From positions 102,398-140,635 of the forward strand of contig NZ_JAFEIF010000077.1 of the NCBI RefSeq assembly GCF_017848645.1: a stretch of DNA of 38,238 nucleotides, written 5' to 3'. Shown piece by piece: positions 8,352 through 15,147 of the stretch (position 1 is the first letter of the stretch; each line of letters starts with the position of its first letter). The notes under the pieces are model-generated. The model saw only the letters and a list, made by a program, of their open reading frames with translations. It had not been told where the DNA came from and did no database searches. Source of the stretch: Limnohabitans sp. Its GTDB lineage: Bacteria > Pseudomonadota > Gammaproteobacteria > Burkholderiales > Burkholderiaceae_C. The position numbers were made by a program, and so were the translations under genes.

Positions 8352-9479
8352 TCAGGACGCTAACTCGTATGCCGTGTTGCGCCCACCACCCTCCAAGCGG
8401 CGCAACACGCCCCGCGCCAACAAATCATTGATGTCACGCAGCGCCGTGTCGGCCGAACATTTGCCCAGGGTGGCCCACTTGGCGTTGGTCAGCTTGCCGT
8501 CCATGCCGTCGAGCACGCGGTTGAGCACCAGCGTCTGCCGTGCATTCATCGGCGTGTCTGCCCAGCGTTGCCAAAACTTCGCCTTGTCCAGCACGCCCGC
8601 CAACAAACCATCAGCGCCCTGCACCGCACGCAGCAAGCAGGCCAAAAACCACTGCAGCCATGGCGTCACGTCCATCGTGCCGCGTTGGGTGGCTTCGAGT
8701 TGTTCGTAATACTGTTTGCGCTCGCGTTGAATTTGCCCACTCAGGCTGTAAAACCGTTGCGCAGAGCCTTCAGCACGGGCCAAGGCCATGTCGCCCACTG
8801 CTCGGCTGATGCGGCCATTGCCGTCGTCAAACGGGTGCAAGGTCACCAGCCACAAATGCGCCAACCCAGCGTGCACCAGCGGATCACCAGAAGGCTTAGC
8901 GTTTAACCACTCCAAAAATGCGGCTGTTTGTGCGGGCAAGGTGTGGGCGGGCGGTGCCTCAAAGTGCACCTTTTCTCGACCCACCGGTCCCGAGACCACT
9001 TGCATCGGACCCGCTGCGTCGTTGCGCCAATTGCCCACCTGAATCCGCAGACGGCCGCTGAAGCCGGTGGGGAACAGCGCCGCATGCCAACCAAACAAGC
9101 GCTCTGCCGTGAGCGGCTGCGCGTGCTGCTGGGTGGCGTCCAGCACCATGTCCACAACGCCATCCACATGGCGGTCAGCGGGCGCGAGCGCGCCAATGTC
9201 CACCCCCAACTTGCGGGCAATGGACGAACGCACAGCCTCCAAGTTGAGCGTTTCGCCCTCAATGGCGCTGGTGGTGATGACCTCTTGCGTCAAAACCTGC
9301 AAAGTCGCCAAATCGCGCTGCGCCAACCCCAAATGCGCCATCCGGCCCACCAACTCACCTTGCGCGCGGTGCAACTGTGCCAACGGCCCGGCCAGGGCAG
9401 CCGCGTCATATCGCCACTGCGGCCAGTCGGGGCGCTGCCAGAGGTAAGTGCGTTTGCGGGGTAGCTTGTCGGCGAACAT
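8352..9479 (-). CDS. Fic family protein (DUF4172-type N-terminus, C-terminal winged helix)
   Basis: The 375-aa protein has an N-terminal DUF4172-like region (YLWQRPDWPQWRYD), an inhibitory-helix motif SAIEGE near residue 70 (SxxxEG, which places the autoinhibitory helix before the Fic core), the Fic loop HPFDDGNGRISR near 212-223, and a C-terminal winged helix (NAKWATLGKCSADTALRDINDLLARGVL). Fic enzymes usually transfer AMP from ATP to a hydroxyl side chain of a target protein; the loop is intact, so activity is expected. The start is ATG 9479 or GTG 9503. Both lie within an array of repeated half-sites (9479-9541), suggesting autoregulation through the winged helix. It begins an accessory island with toxin-antitoxin genes. 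Confidence 0.92.
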   Translation of the reverse strand: MFADKLPRKRTYLWQRPDWPQWRYDAAALAGPLAQLHRAQGELVGRMAHLGLAQRDLATLQVLTQEVITTSAIEGETLNLEAVRSSIARKLGVDIGALAPADRHVDGVVDMVLDATQQHAQPLTAERLFGWHAALFPTGFSGRLRIQVGNWRNDAAGPMQVVSGPVGREKVHFEAPPAHTLPAQTAAFLEWLNAKPSGDPLVHAGLAHLWLVTLHPFDDGNGRISRAVGDMALARAEGSAQRFYSLSGQIQRERKQYYEQLEATQRGTMDVTPWLQWFLACLLRAVQGADGLLAGVLDKAKFWQRWADTPMNARQTLVLNRVLDGMDGKLTNAKWATLGKCSADTALRDINDLLARGVLRRLEGGGRNTAYELAS

Positions 9480-9541
9480 GCGGTGATTATGCGCCTTATT
9501 CACCGCATATATTGCGGTGAATAAGTAGCGTATTCACCGCA
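9479..9541. promoter_or_regulatory. Operator array: four alternating 12-bp half-sites at exact 17-bp period
   Basis: Half-sites of TTATTCACCGCA lie at 9496-9507 (exact) and 9530-9541 (one mismatch-rich end, TTCACCGCA kept), and its reverse complement TGCGGTGAATAA at 9513-9524 (exact) and 9479-9490 (TGCGGTGATTAT). Orientation alternates and each half-site starts 17 bp after the last, leaving 5-bp gaps. The central pair is a perfect palindrome around TATAT. The array covers the fic start region and probably its promoter. Confidence 0.75.
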
Positions 9542-9671
9542 ATCGCCCATAGCCTCAACCAACTCGCAACCAAGTGGGGGCCGCACACAGAGCCGTAAAG
9601 TATTCAAGCGCTTCATCCAGGATGCAGCAAGCCTGAGGTACAAATTATCTCAAACATGCTATATTTCCCGG

Positions 9672-10004
9672 ATGAAGTGGGACATCAAATATCACGATGA
9701 AAAGTTACAGGCTGATGTGCTGGCTTTACCACCCGGCATTTTGGCAAGGTACTTTCATTGCACTGATCGAATGATGGAATTTGGCCCGGATTTAGGAATG
9801 CCCCACACGCGGGCCATGAGTTCAGGTCTTTTTGAGCTGCGATTGAAATCCCGAGAAGGTATTGGACGCGTATTTTTCTGTACGGTGGTGAATCGCAAAA
9901 TTGTCATGCTCCATCAGTTTGTGAAGAAGACCGACAAAACACCGCCCAAAGAATTGGCACTTGCGCGCAAGCGTATGAAGGAGTGGAAAGATGTTGACGC
10001 ATAA
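9672..10004 (+). CDS. higB: RelE/HigB-type toxin (phage Gp49-like)
   Basis: The 110-aa protein resembles the HigB/Gp49-like branch of the RelE superfamily, which cleave mRNA at the ribosome. Visible marks are KYHDEKLQADVLALPPGILARYFHCTDRM, a compact LFELRLKSREGIGRVFFC strand pair and the C-terminal MLHQFVKKTDKTPPKELALARKRMKEW, the family's usual ending. The toxin gene comes first and overlaps the antitoxin gene by 14 bp, the HigBA order. A TATATT just before the ATG (9660-9665) may be the -10. I infer the pair is intact and functional because both frames are complete. Confidence 0.88.
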   Translation: MKWDIKYHDEKLQADVLALPPGILARYFHCTDRMMEFGPDLGMPHTRAMSSGLFELRLKSREGIGRVFFCTVVNRKIVMLHQFVKKTDKTPPKELALARKRMKEWKDVDA

Positions 10005-10341
10005 ACAACTGCGCACCCAGGCACTGGCCAATGCGGCCGTCAAAGCAGAATTTGACAAGCTGAGCGACGAGTTTTCTCTTTTGGATGAGTTCTTGAAGGC
10101 CCGCACGTCGCAAGGCCTGACCCAAGCGCAAGTGGCCGAAAAAATCGGAACCACCCAATCTGCTGTTGCACGCATGGAGTCCGGCAGTGGCAAGCACTCG
10201 CCATCGCTGGCAACGCTGACCAAGTACGCAGATGCCTTGGGTTGCAAGCTGGAGATTCGGCTGGTTCGCAGGCCTCGGGCAACCGGCAATTTAACGAGCC
10301 GTACGATTCAGGCCACGCCCAAACGCTTGGCGGCTTCATGA
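9991..10341 (+). CDS. higA: XRE-family antitoxin (HigA-like)
   Basis: This 116-aa protein has a Cro/C1-type helix-turn-helix at about residues 42-75 (GLTQAQVAEKIGTTQSAVARMESG), followed by PSLATLTKYADALGCKLEIRLV, the typical end of the HigA DNA-binding domain. It neutralises the toxin and normally represses the shared promoter. It overlaps higB by 14 bp. The last 20 or so residues (from RRPRATGN) have no family look and may be a tail altered by the rearranged DNA that follows, which contains an antitoxin relic. Confidence 0.88.
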   Translation: MLTHKQLRTQALANAAVKAEFDKLSDEFSLLDEFLKARTSQGLTQAQVAEKIGTTQSAVARMESGSGKHSPSLATLTKYADALGCKLEIRLVRRPRATGNLTSRTIQATPKRLAAS

Positions 10342-10400
10342 ACGAACTTGTGCGACATCAGTACGTCGTGCACTGACAGAAATGGTGGCACTTTATAAAA

Positions 10401-10532
10401 GCCAAAAAGTTCGAGCAAACGTTTGATGAGGGCATCGACATCACGGCTTCTTTGGACTTGTCCAAAGCCAAGCGCGTGCTGCAAGAGCAAGTGACAACGG
10501 ACGCCCAAAGTCGCGATGCAAGCCAGCTCTGA
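10401..10532 (+). pseudogene. Relic of a CopG-type antitoxin gene
   Basis: Reading 10401-10532 in frame gives AKKFEQTFDEGIDITASL followed by DLSKAKRVLQEQ, the hallmark N-terminus of COG5304/CopG-like antitoxins (consensus FDxGEDIxxxLDLSKAxR). It then loses similarity: instead of the expected RVNVDFP-type ribbon-helix-helix strand it runs 13 unrelated residues to a TGA. No start codon lies between the in-frame TGA upstream and the similarity, and no toxin gene is adjacent. It is a decayed toxin-antitoxin module next to the intact HigBA pair. Confidence 0.65.
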
Positions 10533-10861
10533 TTTTGACAAATGGCGCGTTTAAGGAAGCGCTTGCGAGTTGAGCGCGCAAAAATTTTTGTAGCTAATTA
10601 TTCGTATTTATTTGGGTATAGTTGGGCGCTTCATGCCTGCTGCGCTGGATGGTGCGGGAGGGAAGTAGCAAGGGGCTGGATGGCGGGTTTGGGCTGCAAA
10701 TTTAAACCTGCATGCACAGACAACCCCTGGCCCAAGACCCATGGCGCAAGCCGCTTGCAACGATTTCAACAAAAAGGATGTATCGACACGGGCCGGGTGT
10801 ATCAACCGGGTTTCGCGGTCGATTCCACGATAGCCATAGAAGTCTTTACCAAGAGCGCCAA
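10533..10861. other. Intergenic stretch without a convincing gene
   Basis: About 330 bp between the antitoxin relic and the TIR-like gene. A 107-codon open frame crosses it but has unusual composition (many Trp and Cys) and no family resemblance, so I do not call it. The part 10580-10625 is AT-rich (repeated TATTT/TAATTATT) and could hold the promoter of the downstream gene. Confidence 0.4.
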
Positions 10862-11692
10862 ATGAACTCGCCAGAAAAAGCAGCTGAAAAAGAAAAGCCT
10901 GTCTGTTTTGTCATCATGCCGATCTCAGACGTTCATGGATATGAACCGGGACACTTTGGACGCGTTTACGAACACATACTCAAGCCTGCAATTGTGGCGG
11001 CGGGTTATATACCTATTCGAGCTGACGACACCATAAAGACTGACTACATAGTTGTCGGGATAATCCAGAAGATTGTCGAATCTGAAATGGTTATTTGTGA
11101 CTTTAGCGCAAGGAATCCTAATGTCATGTATGAGCTCGGGATTCGACATGCTTTTAACAAACCCGTTGCGCTCATAAAGGATCGACGCACAGACAAGGTA
11201 TTTGATATTCAGGGCCTGCGGTACGTAGAGTATGACGACACCCTTCGCATTGACACTGTCCAAAAGGATATTTCAAAGATTTCAAGCGCAATCCAAGAAA
11301 CTGCATCTGCAAATGGAAAAGGTGTTAACTCAGTGGTTCAATTGGCTGGTATTACCGCTGCTGAGATTCCCGCAAAGCAACAAGTTTCTGGTGAAACACA
11401 ATTAATTCTCTCAGCCATAGGGTCGCTAGAACGACGAGTGAATGGTATTGAAAACAAAGGCAAGGCTAATGCTAGATTCTTCACCACAGAAGATGAAATG
11501 GTCACATTTCAAGACAATTCGACTGCTGAGATTAACGAAGAAATATTTAACCATGCTGCGGAGCTTGTTGGAATTCTTGTTGATATTCATCCTGTCGATG
11601 AAAAAATCTTTATCAAGCAAGAGGACGGAAAAATTATTCCGTATGCTGCAAATTCGGTCCGCTCAAAAGGACTGAGTTCATTTCCTTTTTGA
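10862..11692 (+). CDS. TIR/nucleoside 2-deoxyribosyltransferase-like protein, candidate defence effector
   Basis: Of its 276 residues, about 15-150 show the flavodoxin-like pattern of small TIR/2-deoxyribosyltransferase-like proteins: CFVIMPIS at the first strand, ILKPAIVAAGYIPIRADD, then ICDFSARNPNVMYELGIRHAF with a Glu in the YELG position where related enzymes hold their catalytic Glu, and KPVALIKD. Residues about 195-276 form a second part I do not recognise. Base composition is clearly more AT-rich than its neighbours and codon use differs, suggesting transfer. The start ATG 10862 follows weak GAGCGCCAA. Its place beside Fic, HigBA and an antitoxin relic suggests NAD(P) or nucleotide cleavage in defence; this is inference. 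Confidence 0.6.
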   Translation: MNSPEKAAEKEKPVCFVIMPISDVHGYEPGHFGRVYEHILKPAIVAAGYIPIRADDTIKTDYIVVGIIQKIVESEMVICDFSARNPNVMYELGIRHAFNKPVALIKDRRTDKVFDIQGLRYVEYDDTLRIDTVQKDISKISSAIQETASANGKGVNSVVQLAGITAAEIPAKQQVSGETQLILSAIGSLERRVNGIENKGKANARFFTTEDEMVTFQDNSTAEINEEIFNHAAELVGILVDIHPVDEKIFIKQEDGKIIPYAANSVRSKGLSSFPF

Positions 11693-11805
11693 ATTTCTAC
11701 CGCTGCATCTTCACGGACGCACCCAAGTGCCGCTTGTCCCGAACGTTGCAAATTTCACGTATCTACGGTCGCGAGCTATCCTATCCCGGCTGTTCACATG
11801 ATTGC

Positions 11806-12417
11806 CTAACGCCACCCCAACCGCCGATACCCCCACCAAACCCGCATCCCCGTGGTGATGGCACACAAGCCCGCAAACCCATAAGCCAACACCGCAAAGT
11901 GTTCAGGCCAGATGCACATGGCGGCGAAGACGGTGATGGTTTCGGTGGCTTCAGTCAGGCCACCTAAGAAGTAAAAGCTTTTGCCCGGCAAGGCGGTGTC
12001 CGTCAGGCCGCGTTTTTCGGCCAGTGCGGCGAAGGCTAAAAAGCTGCTGCCGGTGCCGATGAAGCTGGCCAGCAGGGCTGCGGCGGGCAGGGCATTGGCG
12101 GCGGGGTTGGCCACCGCAAAGGCCAGCGGGATGGCGGCGTAGAACACGAAGTCGAGCGCGATGTCCAGGAAGCCGCCCGCGTCGGTGGGTTGGGTCAGGC
12201 GGGCCACGCTGCCGTCCAAGCCGTCGAGCAAGCGCGAGGCCAGCAGCAGCGCCAAGCCCCACCACCACGCTTGCAGCGCAATGGCCACGGCGGCGGCCAT
12301 GCCGATGGCAAAGCCCAGCCAGGTCAGCGCGTCGGCGCTGATGCCTGCGCGCACCAAGCCGCGTGCGGCAGCGTTCAGCGCGGGGCGCAAGAGGGTTTGG
12401 GCGTGGCGGTCAAACAT
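11806..12417 (-). CDS. ynjF: CDP-alcohol phosphatidyltransferase family protein (YnjF-like)
   Basis: The 203-aa membrane protein carries the CDP-alcohol phosphotransferase signature at 65-89: DGLDG, then AR, then GG and DIALD, supplying the metal-binding aspartates (Asp65, Asp68, Asp85, Asp89). Several hydrophobic helices surround it. The enzyme class transfers a phosphatidyl or phospho-alcohol group from CDP-alcohols at the inner membrane. ATG 12417 overlaps the end of the ATPase gene by 8 bp. The same order (binding protein, permease, ATPase, phosphatidyltransferase) is found in the E. coli ynjBCD(E)F locus; ynjE (rhodanese) is missing here. The substrate is unknown. The 113 bp to the convergent TIR-like gene holds nothing recognisable. 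Confidence 0.85.
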   Translation of the reverse strand: MFDRHAQTLLRPALNAAARGLVRAGISADALTWLGFAIGMAAAVAIALQAWWWGLALLLASRLLDGLDGSVARLTQPTDAGGFLDIALDFVFYAAIPLAFAVANPAANALPAAALLASFIGTGSSFLAFAALAEKRGLTDTALPGKSFYFLGGLTEATETITVFAAMCIWPEHFAVLAYGFAGLCAITTGMRVWWGYRRLGWR

Positions 12418-13144
12418 GGTTTGCGCTTTCTTCGGCGGCGGCGCGCAAGTGCACCACGCGCTGCGGGTCTGCCACGTCTTGTTCGTCATGCGTGACCAAG
12501 ACCACCGGAATGCGCCGCTCGCGCACATGCGCAAACACCCACGGGCGCAGCTGGGCGCGCAAGGCGGCGTCGAGTTTGGAAAAAGGCTCGTCGAGCAGCA
12601 GCGCTTGCGGCTCGGCCAGCAAGGCGCGCATGAGCGCCACACGCGCACGCTGCCCGCCCGAGAGCGTGGACGGGTCGCGCTCGCCCATGCCCATCAGCTC
12701 AGCTTCTTGCAGCGCTTGTTGCACACGGGCTTGGCGCTGCGCGTTGGTGCTGCGGGTGCCCCAGTTGTCACTGGCGGGCACGGCAAAAAGCAGGTTATCG
12801 GCCACCGTCATGTGCGGGAAGAGTAAGGCGTCTTGAAACACCAGGCCCACGCCGCGTTGGTGGGTGGGCAGGTGCGTGAGATCACGGCCATTGAGTTGCA
12901 CCAAGCCTTGTAACTGCAGTGGCTGCAGCCCTTCGGACACGCTGGCCAGCGTGCCCGCTATTGCTGCGAGCACCGAGCTTTTGCCGCAGCCGCTCGGGCC
13001 CATGAGCGTGAGGATTTCGCCGGGCGGCACATTCAGGCGCAGGCCGCTCACCAGCGCGTGAAGCGCGCTGCCCAAGCGTTCGATGTGAACGTGCAGGCCG
13101 TCGTTCATGCCCTGATGAAGGCCATCTTGTGGGGTGTCGGTCAT
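12410..13144 (-). CDS. ynjD: ABC transporter ATP-binding protein (YnjD-like)
   Basis: The 244-aa ATPase has Walker A GPSGCGKS (49-56), Q-loop VFQDALLFPHMTVADNL, signature LSGGQRARVALMRALLAEP, Walker B ALLLDEPF and the switch His in VTHDEQD. It energises import through the two-domain permease encoded just upstream. Its ATG overlaps the permease TGA as ATGA, and its own stop overlaps the phosphatidyltransferase start, so these genes form a tightly coupled operon. Assignment to the YnjD branch rests mainly on gene order; thiamine- or iron-type importers have similar ATPases. Confidence 0.88.
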   Translation of the reverse strand: MTDTPQDGLHQGMNDGLHVHIERLGSALHALVSGLRLNVPPGEILTLMGPSGCGKSSVLAAIAGTLASVSEGLQPLQLQGLVQLNGRDLTHLPTHQRGVGLVFQDALLFPHMTVADNLLFAVPASDNWGTRSTNAQRQARVQQALQEAELMGMGERDPSTLSGGQRARVALMRALLAEPQALLLDEPFSKLDAALRAQLRPWVFAHVRERRIPVVLVTHDEQDVADPQRVVHLRAAAEESANHV

Positions 13145-14820
13145 GGTGTGGCTTTCATGGGGGCGATCTTCTCAAATCGGCGTGGCCTGCCCAGCCACGC
13201 GGCCAGCGCAAAGGCGGCGATGGGCAAGAGCATTTGCAGCGCGGCGTAGGCGCTCATGAGCGAGCGTTGTGCGCCCGCAGCCAAGGTGACGGCTTCGGTG
13301 GTGACTGTGGCAAAGCGGCCCGCGCCCACGTAGAGCGTGGGCAGGTATTGCGCCACGCTGACCGCAAAGCCCACGGCCCAAGCCGAGGCGATGGCGCGTT
13401 TCAGCAAAGGCCACTTCACACGCCACAAATACACCCAGCGGCCGTGGCCCAAGCTGGCCACCAGCGCGGCTTGGCGCGGGTCCACCGCTTGATAAGCAGG
13501 CACCAGCGCCAGCAGCACATAGGGCAAGACCATGACCGCATGCGCCAGGCTCAGGCCCAGCCATTGGCCTTCGAGGCGGGTGTGCAGCGCCAAGCTGTAC
13601 AAGCCCACCACCCACAGCACCGAAGGCAAGACCAGCGGCAACAAGAACCAAGGTTGCAGGGCCTGCTGCCAGCGGCGCGGTGCCAACTCCAGCCACGCCA
13701 CAGACCACAGCAAACACACACTGGCCGATGCCACGCCCAGGCCCAAGGTGGTCCACACCGTGTGCACGCTGCTGGCCACTTGTTGCCAGGCGCTGAGTGT
13801 CCACAGCTCGGGCCACACTTGGGGGAAAGGCCACACGCCTGAGACACTGCCCACGGTCAGGGCGAACCAGACGGCGGCGTAGGCGGCGAGGATGGTGGTC
13901 CAGATGACATTCGGCTGCCAAACACCCACAAAAACTGCATTAGGTAGGCGCCTTGCCCCGGCCAACTTCAGGCGCTTGCCATACCCCAGCATTCGCCGCG
14001 AGGGCGCGGCTCCTACAAGCCACCCCGCCAGCACGCCCGCCACCAGCACCGTGCCCGTCAGCCACCCCGCTGCCGCCACGCCTTGTGATTGCGTGAGCAG
14101 GTCGGCATCGCTCAGCCATTGCCAGGCCAGCACCGCCAAGGTGGGCGGTGTGGCGGGGCCGATGATGAGCGCCATGTCGACCACCGTGAGGCCATAGGCC
14201 AGCACCGCCAGCAGCGGCCAGCGCAGGCGCGGGGCCATTTGCGGCCAGATGATTTGCGCAAAGGCTTGTGCAGGGGTGCGGCCCAGGGTTTGGGCCAGGG
14301 CGTATTCGGCCTGCCAGCGGCGGCGCAGGTCTTCGCGCTGCATCTGCGTGGCGGCCACCCACAACAAAAACGGCACTTCTTTGAGCCACAGCGCCAAGAT
14401 CAGCCCCAGGCCCCACGGGTCTTGTGTGGTGAACCAGGGCGGCGGTGCGTCAAAGCCGGTGAGGCCCGGCGACAGCAGCCGCAGCGCCCAGCCGCTGGGC
14501 GAGAGCCACAGCACCAGCCCGATGGCCATGGCCGCGTGCGGCGTGGCCAGCAAGGCAGGCAGATGCGACAGCCAGCGGCCCAGCTGTTGGCGGATGAAGC
14601 CACTGGCCAGCACATGCGCCACCGTGATCCACGCCAGCGCGGTCGAAGCCAGCCCGGTCCACAGCGTCATGCCCCAGGCGCGCCAGGTTTGCGGGTCGGC
14701 CCACAGGGCTTGCCAGGCGGCATCGAGCATTTGCGCGGCCACCGCCCAAAGCGCCGCGCCGATGGGCACGGCCACGGTCAGCGCCAGCAGCCACGCAGCA
14801 AAAATGGCAAAGGCACTCAC
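13141..14820 (-). CDS. ynjC: ABC transporter permease, two fused permease domains (YnjC-like)
   Basis: This 559-aa inner-membrane protein contains two binding-protein-dependent transport permease domains in tandem, each with a cytoplasmic EAA-like loop. The N-terminal half covers about 1-265 and the C-terminal half about 295-559, each with about six hydrophobic helices. The linker (about 268-295) contains VGAAPSRRMLGYGKRL, encoded by a REP-like palindrome (13992-14017), apparently inserted in frame. The GTG start at 14820 overlaps the stop of a 49-codon frame as GTGA. The usual upstream gene, the binding protein, is 4.6 kb away beyond the SNF2 gene. Length is close to E. coli YnjC plus this linker. 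Confidence 0.87.
   Translation of the reverse strand: MSAFAIFAAWLLALTVAVPIGAALWAVAAQMLDAAWQALWADPQTWRAWGMTLWTGLASTALAWITVAHVLASGFIRQQLGRWLSHLPALLATPHAAMAIGLVLWLSPSGWALRLLSPGLTGFDAPPPWFTTQDPWGLGLILALWLKEVPFLLWVAATQMQREDLRRRWQAEYALAQTLGRTPAQAFAQIIWPQMAPRLRWPLLAVLAYGLTVVDMALIIGPATPPTLAVLAWQWLSDADLLTQSQGVAAAGWLTGTVLVAGVLAGWLVGAAPSRRMLGYGKRLKLAGARRLPNAVFVGVWQPNVIWTTILAAYAAVWFALTVGSVSGVWPFPQVWPELWTLSAWQQVASSVHTVWTTLGLGVASASVCLLWSVAWLELAPRRWQQALQPWFLLPLVLPSVLWVVGLYSLALHTRLEGQWLGLSLAHAVMVLPYVLLALVPAYQAVDPRQAALVASLGHGRWVYLWRVKWPLLKRAIASAWAVGFAVSVAQYLPTLYVGAGRFATVTTEAVTLAAGAQRSLMSAYAALQMLLPIAAFALAAWLGRPRRFEKIAPMKATP
13992..14017 (-). repeat. REP-like palindrome inside the permease gene
   Basis: On the minus strand it reads TGTAGGAGCCGCGCC followed by CTCGCGGCGAA. 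This is the form of a widespread proteobacterial REP element (a TGTAGGAGC head and a GC-rich imperfect hairpin of GCCGCG with CGCGGC). It is read through in frame as VGAAPSRR in the linker between the two permease halves. Confidence 0.55.
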
Positions 14821-14966
14821 AGGCCAGCGTTGAGCTGTTGCCCGATGGTTTTGTGGCCCATGGCTTGGGCCAAGCCCGCCACTTGGCAGCGCTCGGCGTT
14901 TTGGTGGGGCAACGGCTCGTCGCAGCCCGGCAGGGTTTGGCCCAGTTCAAAAATGCGTGAGGTCAT
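14817..14966 (-). CDS. Unrecognised 49-residue reading frame coupled to the permease gene
   Basis: ATG at 14966 opens a 49-aa frame starting MTSRIFELGQTLPGC and ending GHKTIGQQLNAGL. Its TGA overlaps the GTG start of the permease as GTGA, the arrangement used for translational coupling. No Shine-Dalgarno is evident and a stop codon lies three codons upstream. It does not resemble the C-terminus of the substrate-binding protein. It could be a leader peptide, the truncated end of a lost gene, or chance. It lies back to back with the region upstream of the SNF2 helicase gene. The rest of 14967-15147 shows nothing more. Confidence 0.4.
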   Translation of the reverse strand: MTSRIFELGQTLPGCDEPLPHQNAERCQVAGLAQAMGHKTIGQQLNAGL

Positions 14967-15147
14967 GGTGGTTATCTATTGGGTTGTGGACGGAGTATCA
15001 AGCAAACGGGTTGCGGCACCGGCGGGGAAGACCGCCGTCGTGTTCATGAACCTCTGGGAAAATGCCGCGTGGGTGGTCGGGCCACCCGCCAAATTCTCTG
15101 TGCATGCCCTCAACCCGCTTGCCGACCCATTCATGAAGGAGCCCTCT

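Noticed and set aside
9672..9707. GTAACTTTT on the minus strand inside higB, identical to the ECF -35 element
   Set aside because: At the same 13-base spacing the second element is GATGT instead of CGRAT, it points into the fic upstream region rather than directly at a gene, and it lies inside a coding sequence; taken as chance.
10308..10541. A 77-codon minus-strand frame over the end of higA and the antitoxin relic
   Set aside because: It is antisense to recognisable antitoxin sequence; the plus-strand reading explains the similarity.
10542..10865. A 107-codon plus-strand frame between the antitoxin relic and the TIR-like gene
   Set aside because: Odd composition rich in Trp and Cys, no family similarity and overlap with the start region of the next gene.
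14089..15147. Upstream extension of the SNF2 open frame by about 350 codons
   Set aside because: It runs antisense through the permease gene; AAGGAG just before GTG 15148 marks the real start.
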